Positions 10,681 through 22,006 of a DNA stretch of 64,000 bases are shown here, one piece after another. The DNA is from Ceratothoa steindachneri (lineage: Eukaryota > Arthropoda > Malacostraca > Isopoda > Cymothoidae). Within the stretch, counting starts at the first letter, position 1. Every line of letters starts with the position of its first letter. The notes below the pieces were generated by a model. The model saw nothing but the letters and a program-made list of their open reading frames with translations. It did no database searches and had not been told where the DNA came from. Position numbers and translations under genes: made by a program. The stretch is from positions 131,908,468 through 131,972,467 of the forward strand of contig OZ018328.1 of assembly GCA_963969495.1 (NCBI GenBank), read 5' to 3'.

Positions 10681-13089
10681 TTAAAGAAGTTTTAATGTGG
10701 AATTCCAGCTTGTCGTTTGACTGTTGATGGCTGGCTTATCTTCATTTATTAATATGGCTTCTAAGTTGTTAAGCCTCGCTTTATTAAACTTTTTTCTTTT
10801 AATAATGGTGTTATCAACGAGCATATCTCTCGTTAGGATAATATTATGTACACTCTCCATATGGTTGTTCGGCCCTCCGCTCTGTAGATGCATAGTTAAC
10901 CGTCTCGAAAGTGTGGTAGTTGTCATGCCAATATATTTAGAGTTTTTATAAAGCTTACAGTCTTTATTGGGGCAGGTGAATTCGTAAACTATTTTGGTTG
11001 ACTTGAGATTCGAGGAGTTTGGGCAGATGTTATTTTTCATCAGAAGATTGCTGGCTTTTGTTGTTTTATAATAGATGATGAGTCGGCTTTTATCCGTTTG
11101 ATTTTTAACCTTGATGTAAGGGTTAATAATCTCCTTGATGTTTTTTTCATCTATTTTATAGGCCGTGGACATCTGGTTTCTGTAATACACTTTGATGTTA
11201 TTGACTTCTCCATGATTACTTTCAGTTTTATCCGCATATTTATAATGGTTATTTAAAAATGATTGGAGTTGTTTGTCAATCATGCTGTTTGAGAAACCAT
11301 TATTCACGAGTATTTGCTTTACTCTTGCAATCTCTTGGTGAAAAAGTTTCCACGTAGAGCAGCATTTATAAGCTCGGCGGATGTATGAGCCGATTACGCT
11401 TATTTTGTATCTTTCAAGTCATTCACTCTCTGCATTGAGGCATCTTCCTATGTCCGTACTTTTCTTATGTACTTTAGTGATGTAGTTGCCATTGATGTTT
11501 TGAACCTTAAATTCCAAGAAAGGGAGTTTATTGCCCGTATTCAATTCATAAGTGAATTTTAGCACGGAGTTCTCCTCAAAGTTCTGCTTGATGTTAACGA
11601 GATGTTCTTCGTTTTGGACGTTGATGCAGATGTCATCTACGTACTGGCAATATATGTGTGGCTTATTTTCCATGATGTCCAATAATCTCTCTCCTAGTTG
11701 ACCCATGTAATAGTTGGCGAAGGTCGGCCCTAAGGGTGACCCCATAGCCACTCCATCCACTTGCGTGTATAGATTACCGTCCGGTGTCCTGAACGGCGCC
11801 TCTGATGTGCATGAACGTAAGATGCTCCCTAAGATGTTTTGGTCAAGATTTGGAGGAGACATTTTAGAATGGTAGTACACGTTTTTTATAATAATGTCGA
11901 TGGTCTGAGTGATAGGCACATTCGTGAACAGGCTTTCTAAGTCAAGGGATGATATTAGTCTTGACGGTCTTGTAGCGTGGAGTATGTCGATGAATTCCTC
12001 CGTGGATTTTATGCTATATTTCAAAGGGATGTACGGTTTTATTAATGCATTTAGGGTTTTAGCTAAACAGTATGTAGGAGTCGTGACTTGAGAGATGATG
12101 GGCCTCAATGGGTTGTGCGGCTTATGAATTTTGACATTGCCATACAGATAACCTGGTGTGTAATGACCGATGATCTTTTGGAAGTGAAGTCCCCCGATGA
12201 GTGCATTAGCTTTAGTTATTTGTCCGTTTATTTTTTTTTTAAGTCTTCCGTTGGATCTTTTTTCAAGCGTTTAAATTTAGTGGTGTCACTTAAGATGTTT
12301 TTTAATTTGTTGTTATATTCTTCTTTGTTTAGCATGATGTATATGTTGGATTTGTCAGCTTTGCTTAAGACTATTTCTTTGTTGTTTTTTAGAGATATGA
12401 TGGCCTTACGTATTTCTGGTGTTATAAGTTTGCTGCCCGTAAAGCATCTTGGTCTTTTAGGTAGGAGTTAATTTCAATGATGGCTTGATCTTGTAGCTTC
12501 AACATCGATTGTAACAGAGATTCTAGTTCGACTTTTTTTAAAGTGGATCGAATTTGGCTTGTAGGTGGCCATTCAAACCGAGGTTAAGGGCTTCAATTTC
12601 ACTAGTGGAGAGCGTATGCCGAGAGAGATTGGTTAATGATGTTGTTGCTTCTGGCAATGCTATACGTCCTTTGTACAGTTTATTAGGCTTTTTGCTCTTA
12701 ATGCTTTTTTCGGAATTTTCCGTTTGTAAAGCGCTGTTGGAGAGAGCTTTTGGAATACAGTCTCTTGTTGCATGTGGAATTTCGAGCTCTTCAAGTTGTG
12801 ATAACGTTTCCTCAACGTCACGTTCAAGTTTGGGAATGGTTTTCTTTGAAAGTTCTATTCGCCTTTCTATAAGATAGCGACGAAAGGCTATAGTTATAGG
12901 TTCCTTTTTCGCTGCTAGGTCATGGGTTCTAATATTAGTGTAGTTGGGTAGCAGTCTTTCTTGAATGCAAATTTTTTTGAAGACCATTGTGTATTTTGCC
13001 TTAATTAATTTCATTTGGTAACTTTCTCCTCTTTTAACTATCTTTTTTATTCCATCTTGTAGAGGGTGGATTACTTGTCCAGTATCCAT
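10681..13089 (-). pseudogene. Penelope-like retrotransposon protein (RT plus GIY-YIG), decayed
   Basis: A nearly full-length Penelope-like protein. The N-terminal region (13089-12538) is a basic, coiled segment. The reverse transcriptase follows: YGNVKIHKPHNPLRPIIS (about 12150-12095), SLDLESLFTNVPI, GVAMGSPLGPTFAN and the catalytic YVDD (about 11640). The C-terminal part (11307-10681) has a cysteine pair in FTCPNKDC, followed by KYIGMTTTTLSRRL, the GIY-YIG-type endonuclease of this class. RT and endonuclease sit in the same frame, with an in-frame TGA at 11419-11421. At least two frameshifts separate the N-terminal part from the RT (around 12440 and 12230). The RT catalytic residues themselves are intact. 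The family reverse-transcribes its own RNA for insertion. The element is bracketed by direct repeats (10329-10590 and 12967-13238). Confidence 0.88.
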
Positions 13090-13238
13090 CTCTTTTTTAA
13101 ATCAATGTGTTTGGTAAAAACCAAACTAAAATTGCTAATCTTTCGATCTTATTCGATCATCTTTGGAGCGTTTTAAAATGTTCTTGCCTCCTTTACCGAT
13201 TTGATGAGTAGAGTGAGGATCTGGCAGAAAGTAAAGTG
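12967..13238 (-). repeat. Penelope-like element terminal direct repeat, right copy
   Basis: The partner of 10329-10590, covering the leader and the first codons (start codon at 13087-13089). The copies differ by scattered substitutions and small indels. The leader hairpin is GTTTGG-TAAAAA-CCAAAC here (about 13110-13125). Confidence 0.8.
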
Positions 13239-13240
13239 TA

Positions 13241-13496
13241 AGAAAGCTCATTCATTTTGTGTATAGAAAGGACAGAGAGGGATCACTGTGTAACACAGGC
13301 GAACATGCAGTCGTAGAGGAAAAGTTTGCGGAAATAACTTGAGAGATGATAGGAAGAGTTGATAGGTCGGTGGTTAGACACCGATGCCTGGTTTGGTTAG
13401 GTTGATCTCGAGGTGTTCGTGACTGGACGAGAGTTGGATGTTGGTTAGGAAGGAGAGCGTGTCTGCTTAGTCGGAAACGCGTTATTCATGATGCCT
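13241..13496 (-). other. Probable 3' flank of the jockey-type LINE
   Basis: This lies between the Penelope leader and the end of the LINE reading frame. No coding signal was seen. By position it is probably the LINE 3' untranslated region. Confidence 0.35.
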
Positions 13497-15822
13497 TTAG
13501 TTTTTGCGAAGAACGGTATGGGTTGCGGGGTATCGCGATGCCATCGCATACCGTCTTACATGTAGTGCGGTGTATAATGGGTCTCTGGCGAGTTTCCCGA
13601 GTTGTTTTGTGAGTCTGGTGTGATCATATGTGTTGAGGGGTGCTATTTTGTTGTTGTTATGTAGTGTGGCCATTCTCGTGTACAGAGGAGAGCGGCAAGA
13701 GCGCTTCAGAGCAGAGTTCTGAATGCGCTCAGCCTTCTGTTGCCACGTGTCACTCGCGGCTACGAGTGACAGCTGGGCGTACTTGAGAATAGGTCGCACG
13801 AGTGTTTTGTATAGATGTAACTGTAGTTTTTTGCCCGCAGCGATATGTTTGTAAGTGAGGCTCTTGCTTTTGTTATGTTCTGGTGTATATTGAACCTGAA
13901 GGTCTTCTCAAATGTTACCCCAAGGATTTTTGTATGTTGTATGTGTTCGAGCCTTGTTGCGTTTAGATAGTTCATGTCTGGTGTGTGTGAGAAGATTTGT
14001 AGGTTGTGTATGAAGTGATCTCTAGCGCCGTAGAGTGTCTTCGGAGGATTCGTGTCATTTAGACATTTATCCTCGTAATCTGTCTTATCGTCTAGTATTG
14101 TTTGTGCATCGAGCGCGATTTCTTCTGGTCCACGGCCACTGACGAGAATTGTCTCGTAATCGGCGTAGGACACTGTGTATGTGTGACAGCAGTTTTATGG
14201 TGGGCGTGGGGTGTCGTTTGTGTACATGATGTATAGTGTGGGTGTCAGTACGCTTCCTTGGGGAACGCCTGAGCGTGGTGTGAAGGGTTGTGAGAGGGTA
14301 TTGTTGTATTTTATGTGGCATCTCCGTTCAGTGAGTTAGTGCGAGAAGAGCCTTCTGGTTCAGAGAGGTAACTCCGTATTGTTGGCGAGTTTCCAACGGA
14401 GTCCCTCGTGCCACACTTTGTCAAAGGCCTTCTCCATGTCCTTGCTGATGGAGAGTGTCTTTTGGTGTACCTGGCGTTTTTTCTGTATTCTGTCATGAAC
14501 TATGGTAACGGCCACCTGAGTGGACCGGCCTCTCCTAAGTCATATTCGTGGGGGGAGAACCAGTCCCTCTCTTCCAGGTATTACCGTAAGCGGCAGTTGA
14601 TTATGCGTTCGAGTATTTTGCCTAGGTGCTCTAATAGAGCAATAGGCCTATAATTGTTTGGGTGTTTGTGGTCTTTGTTTGTTTTGTGTAGAAGTATGTT
14701 GTAAGCGACTTTGAATATTTCAGGGAAGTGGCCTGAGGCTAGTAAGGCGTTGAATAGGTGTGTGAGTGTGGGGTATATGTTTGTGAGGAGGTTGTGTATT
14801 AGTGTGGATGGTAGCCCGGAATGGCCGGGGTCACGTTTTGATGTTGTTTTAATGTAGTGTTTTGTTTCCTCAACGGTGATGGGAGTGGTCAGTGTGGATG
14901 TGTAGTCGAGCAGCTCCATTCGTATCAGGGGGGCGGGCTTTAGCTCATGAGCGTGGGCCCGACACCGCTCCTGGACTTCCTGGAAGTGCTCCCGCGCGCG
15001 TGGTTTAAGTGGGTTGTGTGTATGTACTGTACCCAGTGGGACCTAAATGCGTCGAGGATGACGTTAGTGTCTGTGAGTGTTTGGTTGTTTACTTGGAGGG
15101 TGATGGGTTTGGGTGAATCAGTGCCGCCAGAAGAAGGAGGGGTTTGTGCAACAGGTGTTGTCCGCGATGCGGACGACTTCTCGCTACTGGCGGTTCCTAT
15201 CTAGCTGCACGCATTGTAGGATGCGGGCGCGTAAGTGATTGATGTTGTGTTGTCGTGTGGCTCTAGTGTAGTGATTATTATACTGTGTGATCAGTCTCTG
15301 AGTTTGTATGGAAAATGTGAAATGTTTTATGCAAGTGTAGGTTTTTTTGTGGTGAGTGTAGGTCGCGTGCTGTGGTGATAGTGTTTATGATTGAGCAACA
15401 GTGGTCCTCTAACGGGTCTGGATTGGTGTGGTCCAGGTCGAGGTTTTGTGGCGTGTTATCTGTTATGTGTCTTTTGAACTCTTCTCAGTTCGCGTTTTTG
15501 TAGTCGAAGAGAGGTTGTGTGGGTATGAGTATGGGAGATGTGGATATGATAAGGCATATCGGTTTTGGTAAGAGAGTACGTGGGGACCCGGTGAGATGTT
15601 CGTGTAGAAGCGTGTAGCGTGGTCGTTGAGGAAGACCACGTCCAGAGACGTAGTACCTCCATGAGTACCAAAGAATGTGGGGAAGGCCGGGCCGATATGC
15701 TCGCAGTGATGTCGCTGCAAGGCACCGGCCAGGTACCTTCCTACATCATTCGTAGTGTTTGAAAAGAGTGTTAGCTGAAAGGCGTTGAGGTCCCCCGCGA
15801 AGAAAATAGGAAGGTTGTGGTT
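13497..15822 (-). pseudogene. Jockey-type LINE ORF2 (endonuclease and RT), decayed
   Basis: Read on the minus strand, this is the ORF2 polyprotein of a non-LTR retrotransposon. The end of the AP-like endonuclease comes first (15822-15460: FFAGDLNA, HGGTTSLDVVFLND). The RT follows: KRDPGHSGLPSTLI and PNNYRPIALLEHLGK (14870-14600), motif A AFDKVWHEGL (14450-14405, another frame), motif B GVPQGSVLTPTLY (about 14275-14225) and motif C reading YADY instead of YADD (about 14165). The post-RT domain (13799-13497: MRPILKYAQL, KAERIQNSALKR) ends it. Several frameshifts and stops, plus the lost second Asp of motif C, make it dead. Its 5' end is cut at about 15822 by an inverted Penelope fragment, so ORF1 and the start of the endonuclease are missing. 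Confidence 0.85.
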
Positions 15823-16380
15823 TAAAAAAACATTAAGGAGATTATTAACCGTAACATCAAGGTTAAAAATCAAACGGATAAAATCCGACTCATCATCTAT
15901 TATAAAACAACGAAAGCCAGCAATATTCTGATGAAAAATAACATCTGTCCAAACTCCTTGAATCTCAAGTCAACCAACATAGTTTACGAATTCACCTGCC
16001 CCAATAAAGACTGTAAGCTTTATAAAAACTCTAAATATATTGGCATGACAACTACCACACTTTCGAGACGGTTAACTATGCATCTACAAAGCGGAGGGCC
16101 GAACAACCATATGGAGAGTGTACATAATATTATCCTAACGAGAGATATGCTCGTTGATGACACCATTATTGAAAGAAAAGAGGTTAATGAAGTGAGGCGT
16201 AACATCTTAGAAGCCATATTAATAAATGAAGATAAGCCTGTCATCAACAGTCAAGCGACAAGCTGGAATCGCACATTAAAACATTTTAAAAATTCCACGC
16301 ACAGGAGTGGCTCATTTCCTCTAACGTTACGTTTAACCAAGGCGGAATAAATAGCCCTTAAAATTCGTTTTCTTTCACAG
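15822..16380 (+). mobile_element. 5'-truncated Penelope-like element, plus orientation
   Basis: This segment repeats the 3' part of the element at 10.6-11.15 kb but in inverse orientation. It encodes the pre-endonuclease linker and the GIY-YIG domain (KYIGMTTTTLSRRL, HLQSGGPNNHMESVHN, NEDKPVINSQ) up to a stop at 16350. It then has the same 3' untranslated sequence (CACAGGAGTGGCTCATTTCC, AACGTTACGTTTAAC) to about 16380. The two copies are close in sequence. The C-terminal frame from 15931 is open. Insertion into the LINE endonuclease region at about 15822 fits the 5' truncation expected of target-primed reverse transcription. Confidence 0.85.
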
Positions 16381-16423
16381 AGAAAAATGCTTAAACTGCA
16401 TAAATGGGCATAGAACTCTAACC

Positions 16424-17137
16424 ATGTCATGTCCAGTCAAAAAACAACTGATTCGGAAGAAAAAAGCTGAAATTAACACAGAGAAGAAAAGAAGGAAAAA
16501 CACCTCCTACGCCGCAGCAACAGCTAACGGAAGCGCCTCTACACCCGCCGCACAGACCACAAAAGTCAATATTGAGGGTAACATGAGGCCCGTCTTAATT
16601 TTGTACATAATGCATGCACACTTTGTCAACATAGCAAGCCCAAGATTATATGGAACTGAACTGAACACCATGCTTGAAAAAAACGGGATAAAGAAAATAT
16701 GGTTCCCCGAGAACCCACCCTCGAGCGAGTTGTATAAAATAAATATGACACCAAAGGACACTAATGTCCAAGTTAAAGAAGAAGAAGATAAAACTGAAAT
16801 GTAAACCGAATCTGAAGAAGAAAACATAAAAAAGAACTCAGAAAAACAAAAATCAAAAATGACCACCCAACACAACATCAAAATTTTCGGATCCTATGCT
16901 TACCCCATTCCAAAGCAATATAAGCAGATGGAAATAGTCGATGGACTAGTCAAGGGGAAATTTATATGGGAATACAAAGCAGACGCAGAGCAAACGGAAG
17001 TTCACAATGCACTGAAACAGGGCATGTTATACATCACCCCAGAATCTTGCAGCAACATCTCGTGCGGTGAATTTAAAAAAGAAAAGAAATGGACGCACTC
17101 GATCCCCAGGCCGAACAAAAAAAAAAAAACCAAGTAG
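16424..17137 (+). pseudogene. LINE ORF1 (gag-like), broken by one stop
   Basis: A lysine-rich N-terminus (KKQLIRKKKAEINTEKKRRK), then an acidic, lysine-rich linker, then a globular-looking tail (KIFGSYAYPIPKQYK, KGKFIWEYKADAEQTEVHN). The first frame stops at 16802-16804, and the text then continues in another open frame to 17137. The endonuclease frame follows within about 25 bases, as expected for a two-ORF LINE. No zinc knuckle was seen. The assignment rests mostly on position and composition. Confidence 0.55.
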
Positions 17138-17162
17138 GGACCACAAACAGATGTAAACAACA

Positions 17163-17975
17163 ATGGATAGGTATCAACGTAGGATTAAAATCTTCACCTT
17201 GAACGTTAACGGTTGGAAGAAGAAACGCATAATCTACTCGAACATAATAAGAAAGGGAGACCCAAACTTAATAATCCTAAAAGAACAATAGAACGGAAAC
17301 AATAGAAATCCCCAATTATAAATTCATAACAACCAACTACTCACAGTCAAGATATGACGGAGTTGCAATAGGTACTAAAAAAGGAATATACTTCACAGAA
17401 ATAAAATATCTAGAAAAGTCATTTTTAGCAGTGAAAATAAAGATGACTGCAGGTGATCTGGTCATAGCCAGGGCCTACCCATCCTCAAGACGCTCGTACC
17501 TACCGATATCCAATTTCATTAAGCTCTTCCGTAGACAGGCCTCAACCTTTCTAGCCGGAGACCTTAACGCAAGGTGCAGGGAAGCAGGGAACACAACCCA
17601 TACAAATGGAACGGGAAAAAGCCTACAACTTCTAATGCAAAGAGGCCTACTAAACAGAGAAGGACCAGAATTCTCTACTTATCTCACAGCCTGAGCCTCG
17701 AGTACCCCAGATATTATTTTAACTAATCAAAACTTCAATCTAAATCACCACGCACAGCCAGGCCCCGCAACCCCCTTCGATCATTTAAGCATAATTACCA
17801 TAATCTCAACCTCGTCCATCCAAATAAAAATAACACGCAGAAAAGCAACCAGCAAAAGAAACTGGGATGGATACAGACAGTACTTCAATACAATAGAAGC
17901 TGGACCCCTTAACAAACAAGGTAAAAAGAGAATAGATGACCAACTAGAATGAGTTTCAACCTCGCTTGCAAAAAG
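17163..17975 (+). pseudogene. LINE ORF2 endonuclease domain, truncated
   Basis: This is the N-terminal endonuclease of a non-LTR retrotransposon, the domain that nicks target DNA. From the ATG at 17163 it shows KIFTLNVNG (metal-binding Asn region) and PNLIILKEQ (catalytic Glu), then a stop and a frameshift near 17290. It continues with FLAGDLNA (about 17550-17575), STPDIILTNQ (about 17700) and FDHLSI (about 17780-17795; the catalytic His). The frame carries more stops (17692-17694). Coding similarity ends at about 17975 where orphan family B begins, so no reverse transcriptase follows. This LINE differs from the minus-strand one next door. Confidence 0.75.
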
Positions 17976-17979
17976 TCAT

Positions 17980-19957
17980 AAAAGTATGGTAAAGAGCCAG
18001 AATTCCCACACAGCGAATATACTCTTGCGTTAGGAAACTCTCAAGGTTGTATGAAGAATACGTATCTTTGAAGAAGAACCGCAAAACCGAACTGTACTCA
18101 TGTAGAATGAATGAGCGTAGTTTCTAATCTACTCTTTTAAAACTTTTTGACCTAGCCTCAAAAAATGTTTTAATTGTGGTAAAAAATGAAGAAGACCGCC
18201 AATTTCTTTTGATGCAGAGAGAGAACATTTTCTCCTGCAATATGTCGTGCCATGATAAGATTACCTCAGCCAAGGAATCCCACAAAAGATATCAACATGA
18301 GAAGGCTTTACAATACAAAAAAAGTATATACTTCTAAAAGTCAAGCAGAGGATGCTTCTCATGCAGATTTCGAGTCATCATCATCTGAAGGGGAAAGTTT
18401 AATTGCGGAAGACAAAGAGTTTTGTCCATCTTCTTCAACTAGAAAAAAGAATACACAATGTAGTCTTTCAAATTCAAAAAATATCTTTACAACTTCAGGT
18501 GTGGTTGCTTTTCTTGATCATGCAAATATTACGGATAGAAATGCAACAATGGTTGCTAGATCAATAGCACAAGTTTGGATCAGGATATTGCAGCTATGAC
18601 ACTTTCCAGGAGTTATATACGACGTTCCAGAAAGCAAGTAAGAGAAGCAACATACAATGAAGACGAAGCTTCGTTGTCTGTTGAAGGACCAATCCTTCTT
18701 CATTGGGATGGAAAACTACTACCTGCTATTGATGGGGCAGAGGAAACAGTAGAACGAATTGCAATAATAGTTTCTGTAAATGGAATGGAAAAACTTCTTG
18801 GTGTGCCAAAAATAACACGAGCAATAGGAGAAGAACAGGCTATGGCATGCATTTCATCAATTAATGACTGGAATCTTCGTGACGAAGTTCAAGGCCTTGT
18901 ATTTGGCACAACTGCATCAAATACAGGCCTACAAAAAGGAGCCTGTACCATAATTGAGAAAGTATTAGGAAGGGAGCTTGTTTGGATTGCGTGCCGTCAT
19001 CATATTTTTGAAATTATGCTATCATGTGCTTGCAATATTTTACTTGGGCCTACAAGTGGTCCAAAGAGGAGTCTCTTTGAACGTTTTAAAGAACAATGGT
19101 CGTCACTTAAAAAGGATTCTTTTTTAGAGGCGGATAGCAGTTTATTCGTCAATCCAGTAATGCATAATCTTCCAGGAGAAATGGTCTCATATTTTCAGAG
19201 AGCTTTGAAATCTCGTCAGTTGCGTGAGGATTATGAAGAATTGCTGCGACTCAGTCTCATCTTTCTTTGGGACATTGATGAGACAGAAGTTACATTAAGA
19301 GCCCCAGGAGCGACTCATCATGCACACTGGATGGCTAAGGCTATATATGTCCTGAAAATATACTAGTTTAAGCATCAACTGAAACTAACGGAACGTGAAA
19401 AGGCTAATATTACAGAGTACTCTCTTTTTATTGCTTTGGTCTACTCGCGTTTTTGGAATGAAGCCCATTTTGGAATTAATGCTCCTTTAAATGACATTCT
19501 GCTTCCTAAAACTTTGCAAAAGTACCCAAATCAGACAATATCTAAATAAGTAATCACAGCCCTTCACAGACACCTTTGGTATCTTAGAGAACATATTGTT
19601 TTTGCATTTTTCGATCATATAATTAATGCTGAGACCAAACAGAAGATGGTCTCCAATCTCCAACGTAATGAAAACACCAAAGTTGTTCGCCCATTCAATC
19701 TTACAAAAGACATCGGAGAATTGGACTTGAATGAACTGGTAACTCAAAAAACTAAGCTAATCTTCAGTATCCTAATGAAAGATAGATACAAGTTTGCAGA
19801 GGATACCTTCCTGAAGACTAACCAAAGTTCTTGGGGAGAGAATACGCGCTTTCAAGAAGTTCAACGTCGAGCAATTAACTTAATGGTTGTTAACGATCCC
19901 TTATGCTCAAAAAGAAATCATTTGCCATTTAATTATTTTCTTTTCACTTTAATATAA
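17980..19957 (+). pseudogene. Orphan family B (HWDGKLLP family), decayed but nearly complete
   Basis: An orphan family I recognise from many arthropod and other invertebrate genomes, where it occurs as multicopy, apparently single-exon genes. Its function is unknown to me. The N-terminal part reads RARIPTQR and LYEEYVSLKKN (17995-18090), then KLFDLASKN and EEDRQFLLMQREN (18140-18235). The core includes ILLHWDGKLLPAIDG, PKITRAIGEEQA, VFGTTASNTGLQKGACT, WIACRHHIFE, GPTSGPKRSLFERFK and ATHHAHWMAKAIY (18650-19360). The C-terminal part reads SLFIALVYSRFWNEA and KMVSNLQRNEN (19420-19680). Stops lie near 18128, 19364 and 19548, and frameshifts near 18290-18590. The motif THHAHWMAKAIY and the conserved Asp and His residues would fit a transposase-like enzyme, but that is inference. 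Confidence 0.75.
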
Positions 19958-20209
19958 ATATTTTTAAAAAAAATTATCTTTCAACACCAAGATCTGTTTT
20001 AAATGAACTAGTATTTACAAAAACTGTTCATTTCTATCCCCAAAATTAATTTACCAGCAGATTAATAAGTTAAGATCCATATAGCGACCAGTAAATATTG
20101 TTCGATTTTGATGAAATTGAGTATGTAACCTACTTTTCCATGTGGTAATACAATCAGGCATGTGGAGATAAAAAACTAAAAGATTTTGGGAAGGATCACC
20201 CTACCTACA

Positions 20210-20842
20210 CCCCCACACCCCCTCATCTGTTTCTAATGAACCCTTCCCCCTCCCACCTTTATTTGTTTGTTACCAAATGTTTCCCCTCCACCCTGTCCCC
20301 ATTCCTCTCCCACAAAAAAACACTGTAGAGATATAGAAACCAATTCCGAACCTTCTTCATTTATCATTATAATTCATAGCTCGCTGGGAGAGGCCTTTTT
20401 TTCTCTTTGTTCAGCTGACCGAAAATTAAAGTTTTTAACTAAGTGTAAGATATGGAGCCATTAACAGAAGATGAATGTGTTTCATGTGGTGAGATATGTG
20501 ACTTTCTTTAACATTTCACCATTTGTCAGTTGACATCTTCGTTCACAGAGTAAGTCATTTTCTTTAGGCAACTTGTTTTAAAAAAGTCAAGGTCGTTATA
20601 ATGAATCCTTTTACATTTAAATTCAAATATGCATACATTTTTATACAGATTAATAAATCGAAAAATAACATTTAATTTATACTAGCCAGTTTATATATTA
20701 ACTTATATTATTATGTACAATATCAATATCTTTACATTCTACCCTAAGTATTCCTTACTACGATTTCTTCATTTCTTTGATCATTATAAGAATCAAATTG
20801 TTCAATAAAAGCTCGATATGATTTACCGATTGTCATTTGCTG
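20210..20842 (+). repeat. Left inverted arm
   Basis: The outer arm of the element at 20.2-22.5 kb, matching 21905-22510 in reverse complement along its whole length with small indels. The right arm has an extra (TA)n tract at 22083-22110 that the left lacks. Confidence 0.8.
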
Positions 20843-20869
20843 AATGAAATAGAAAAATGTACATTTCTT

Positions 20870-21690
20870 TCCACTGCATGATATTACTCTAGTAAAGAAC
20901 GTATATGTAGAAAAGAAATATAGCAGATCGAAGAAAAGAATAATTGAAGTATATGGTAAACTACACCCCGATTTCTTCTCACAAAATAAGCTGTTGATGA
21001 ATGGAGTCTCACTAAAGATAAAGTTATCCAGAGCACCACATTAGTTTACCGTATTTATAAACCAGACCGGTTTAAAAGCTAAAATAGAATTATTAGAGAA
21101 TTTCATTTACCTATGAAAAGTCCGCCTTTCAGCATCAACTCATCTGAAGATGGAAAATAGGTTGCTTACATTAAACCCTAAGTACCCTATAACACAAGTT
21201 CGTATGTGAAATTTTACAATTGTGAGTTGAATATCAATGAAGAGTGTGGATATTATCTTCATGGTGAAAATACCTACGAGGATAGTAATTGGTATGCTTG
21301 ACCGTTCGGCATTCTCTGGTAGCTATGATGCATCACATTTTGAATTTAAACCTTATGATATGAATCGTGTCAATATCTATATAAACGGGAATGAAGTTTA
21401 AAGACCATTTGAATTAGACTATTCAGACGATGTAGATCCAGTTTCTTCAAGTACTTTTTAATCGTTTTATAACGGAAAAAGGTGTATTAGAGGTGGGCAG
21501 AATATTGGACTTACTTATGAACAATTTCTAAAAAATTCAAATATTTATTGTATTAACCTAAATCAGGACCAGAGTACTACTACTTGTCTTGGAGAATGCT
21601 CCAATCCTATACAACCAGGAAAATTATCAATACAGTTGCGAGAGACACTCAGCTCTGTCAAACTGTAATATTGCCAGCAGCTTATATCAT
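20870..21690 (+). pseudogene. Capsid-like gene remnant (Maverick/Polinton type)
   Basis: Read on the plus strand, the core shows a series of motifs in consistent order: RIIEVYGKLHPDFFSQNKLL (about 20935-20995), a membrane-free beta-rich middle, IPTRIVIGML (about 21270-21300), FSGSYDASHFEFKPYDMNR (about 21310-21370), VNIYINGNEV, and GLTYEQFL (about 21510-21535). I recognise this order as a capsid-like family common in invertebrate genomes, often annotated F54H12.2-like and linked, as I recall, with Maverick/Polinton-type elements. At least five stops and several frame changes break it, so it is not functional. The family link is from memory; the motif order is seen directly. Confidence 0.5.
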
Positions 21691-21774
21691 TAATCTGGAC
21701 AGCAGCAATCGACCTGGATCGCATTAGATAGCTTTATTTCTTTCCAAAGTTTTTTTGTATTATTTTGATAGCCT

Positions 21775-22006
21775 ATGTCTAGGGTTTCAGAACGATGTTT
21801 ATATTCGTAAAAACTTAGTAAAACCGAATAAAGTTATTATCGTCAATCCATTAAGAGTTCAGAGTTACTTTTCAGACTCATGCAACTTGTTTTGAGTCTA
21901 CTTTATTCAGCAGATAGCAATCGGTAAATCATATCGAGCTTTTATTGAGCAATTTGATCAAAGAGAAGAAGAAATCGTAGTAAGGAATACTTGTAGTAGA
22001 ATGTAA
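21775..22006 (+). pseudogene. Short unknown reading frame running into the right arm
   Basis: One frame reads about 75 codons with a single TGA (about 21891). It includes FQNDVYIRKNLVKPNKVIIV, KSYRAFIEQFDQ and EEEIVVRNT, then stops at 22004-22006. Its C-terminal half lies in the right arm, so a mirror copy (also readable, KSYRAFIEQFD) exists on the minus strand of the left arm. I do not recognise it. Confidence 0.35.

Noticed and set aside
13100..13240. Hammerhead ribozyme in the Penelope leader, as known from some Penelope-like elements
   Set aside because: I found a GATGAG and a GAAA on the plus strand, but not a complete conserved core in either orientation, and the other repeat copy lacks GATGAG.
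16020..16247. Open frame antisense to the Penelope endonuclease (and its twin at 10724-10951)
   Set aside because: The near-identical frames arise because the two Penelope copies are near-identical; the sense strand carries the GIY-YIG motifs.
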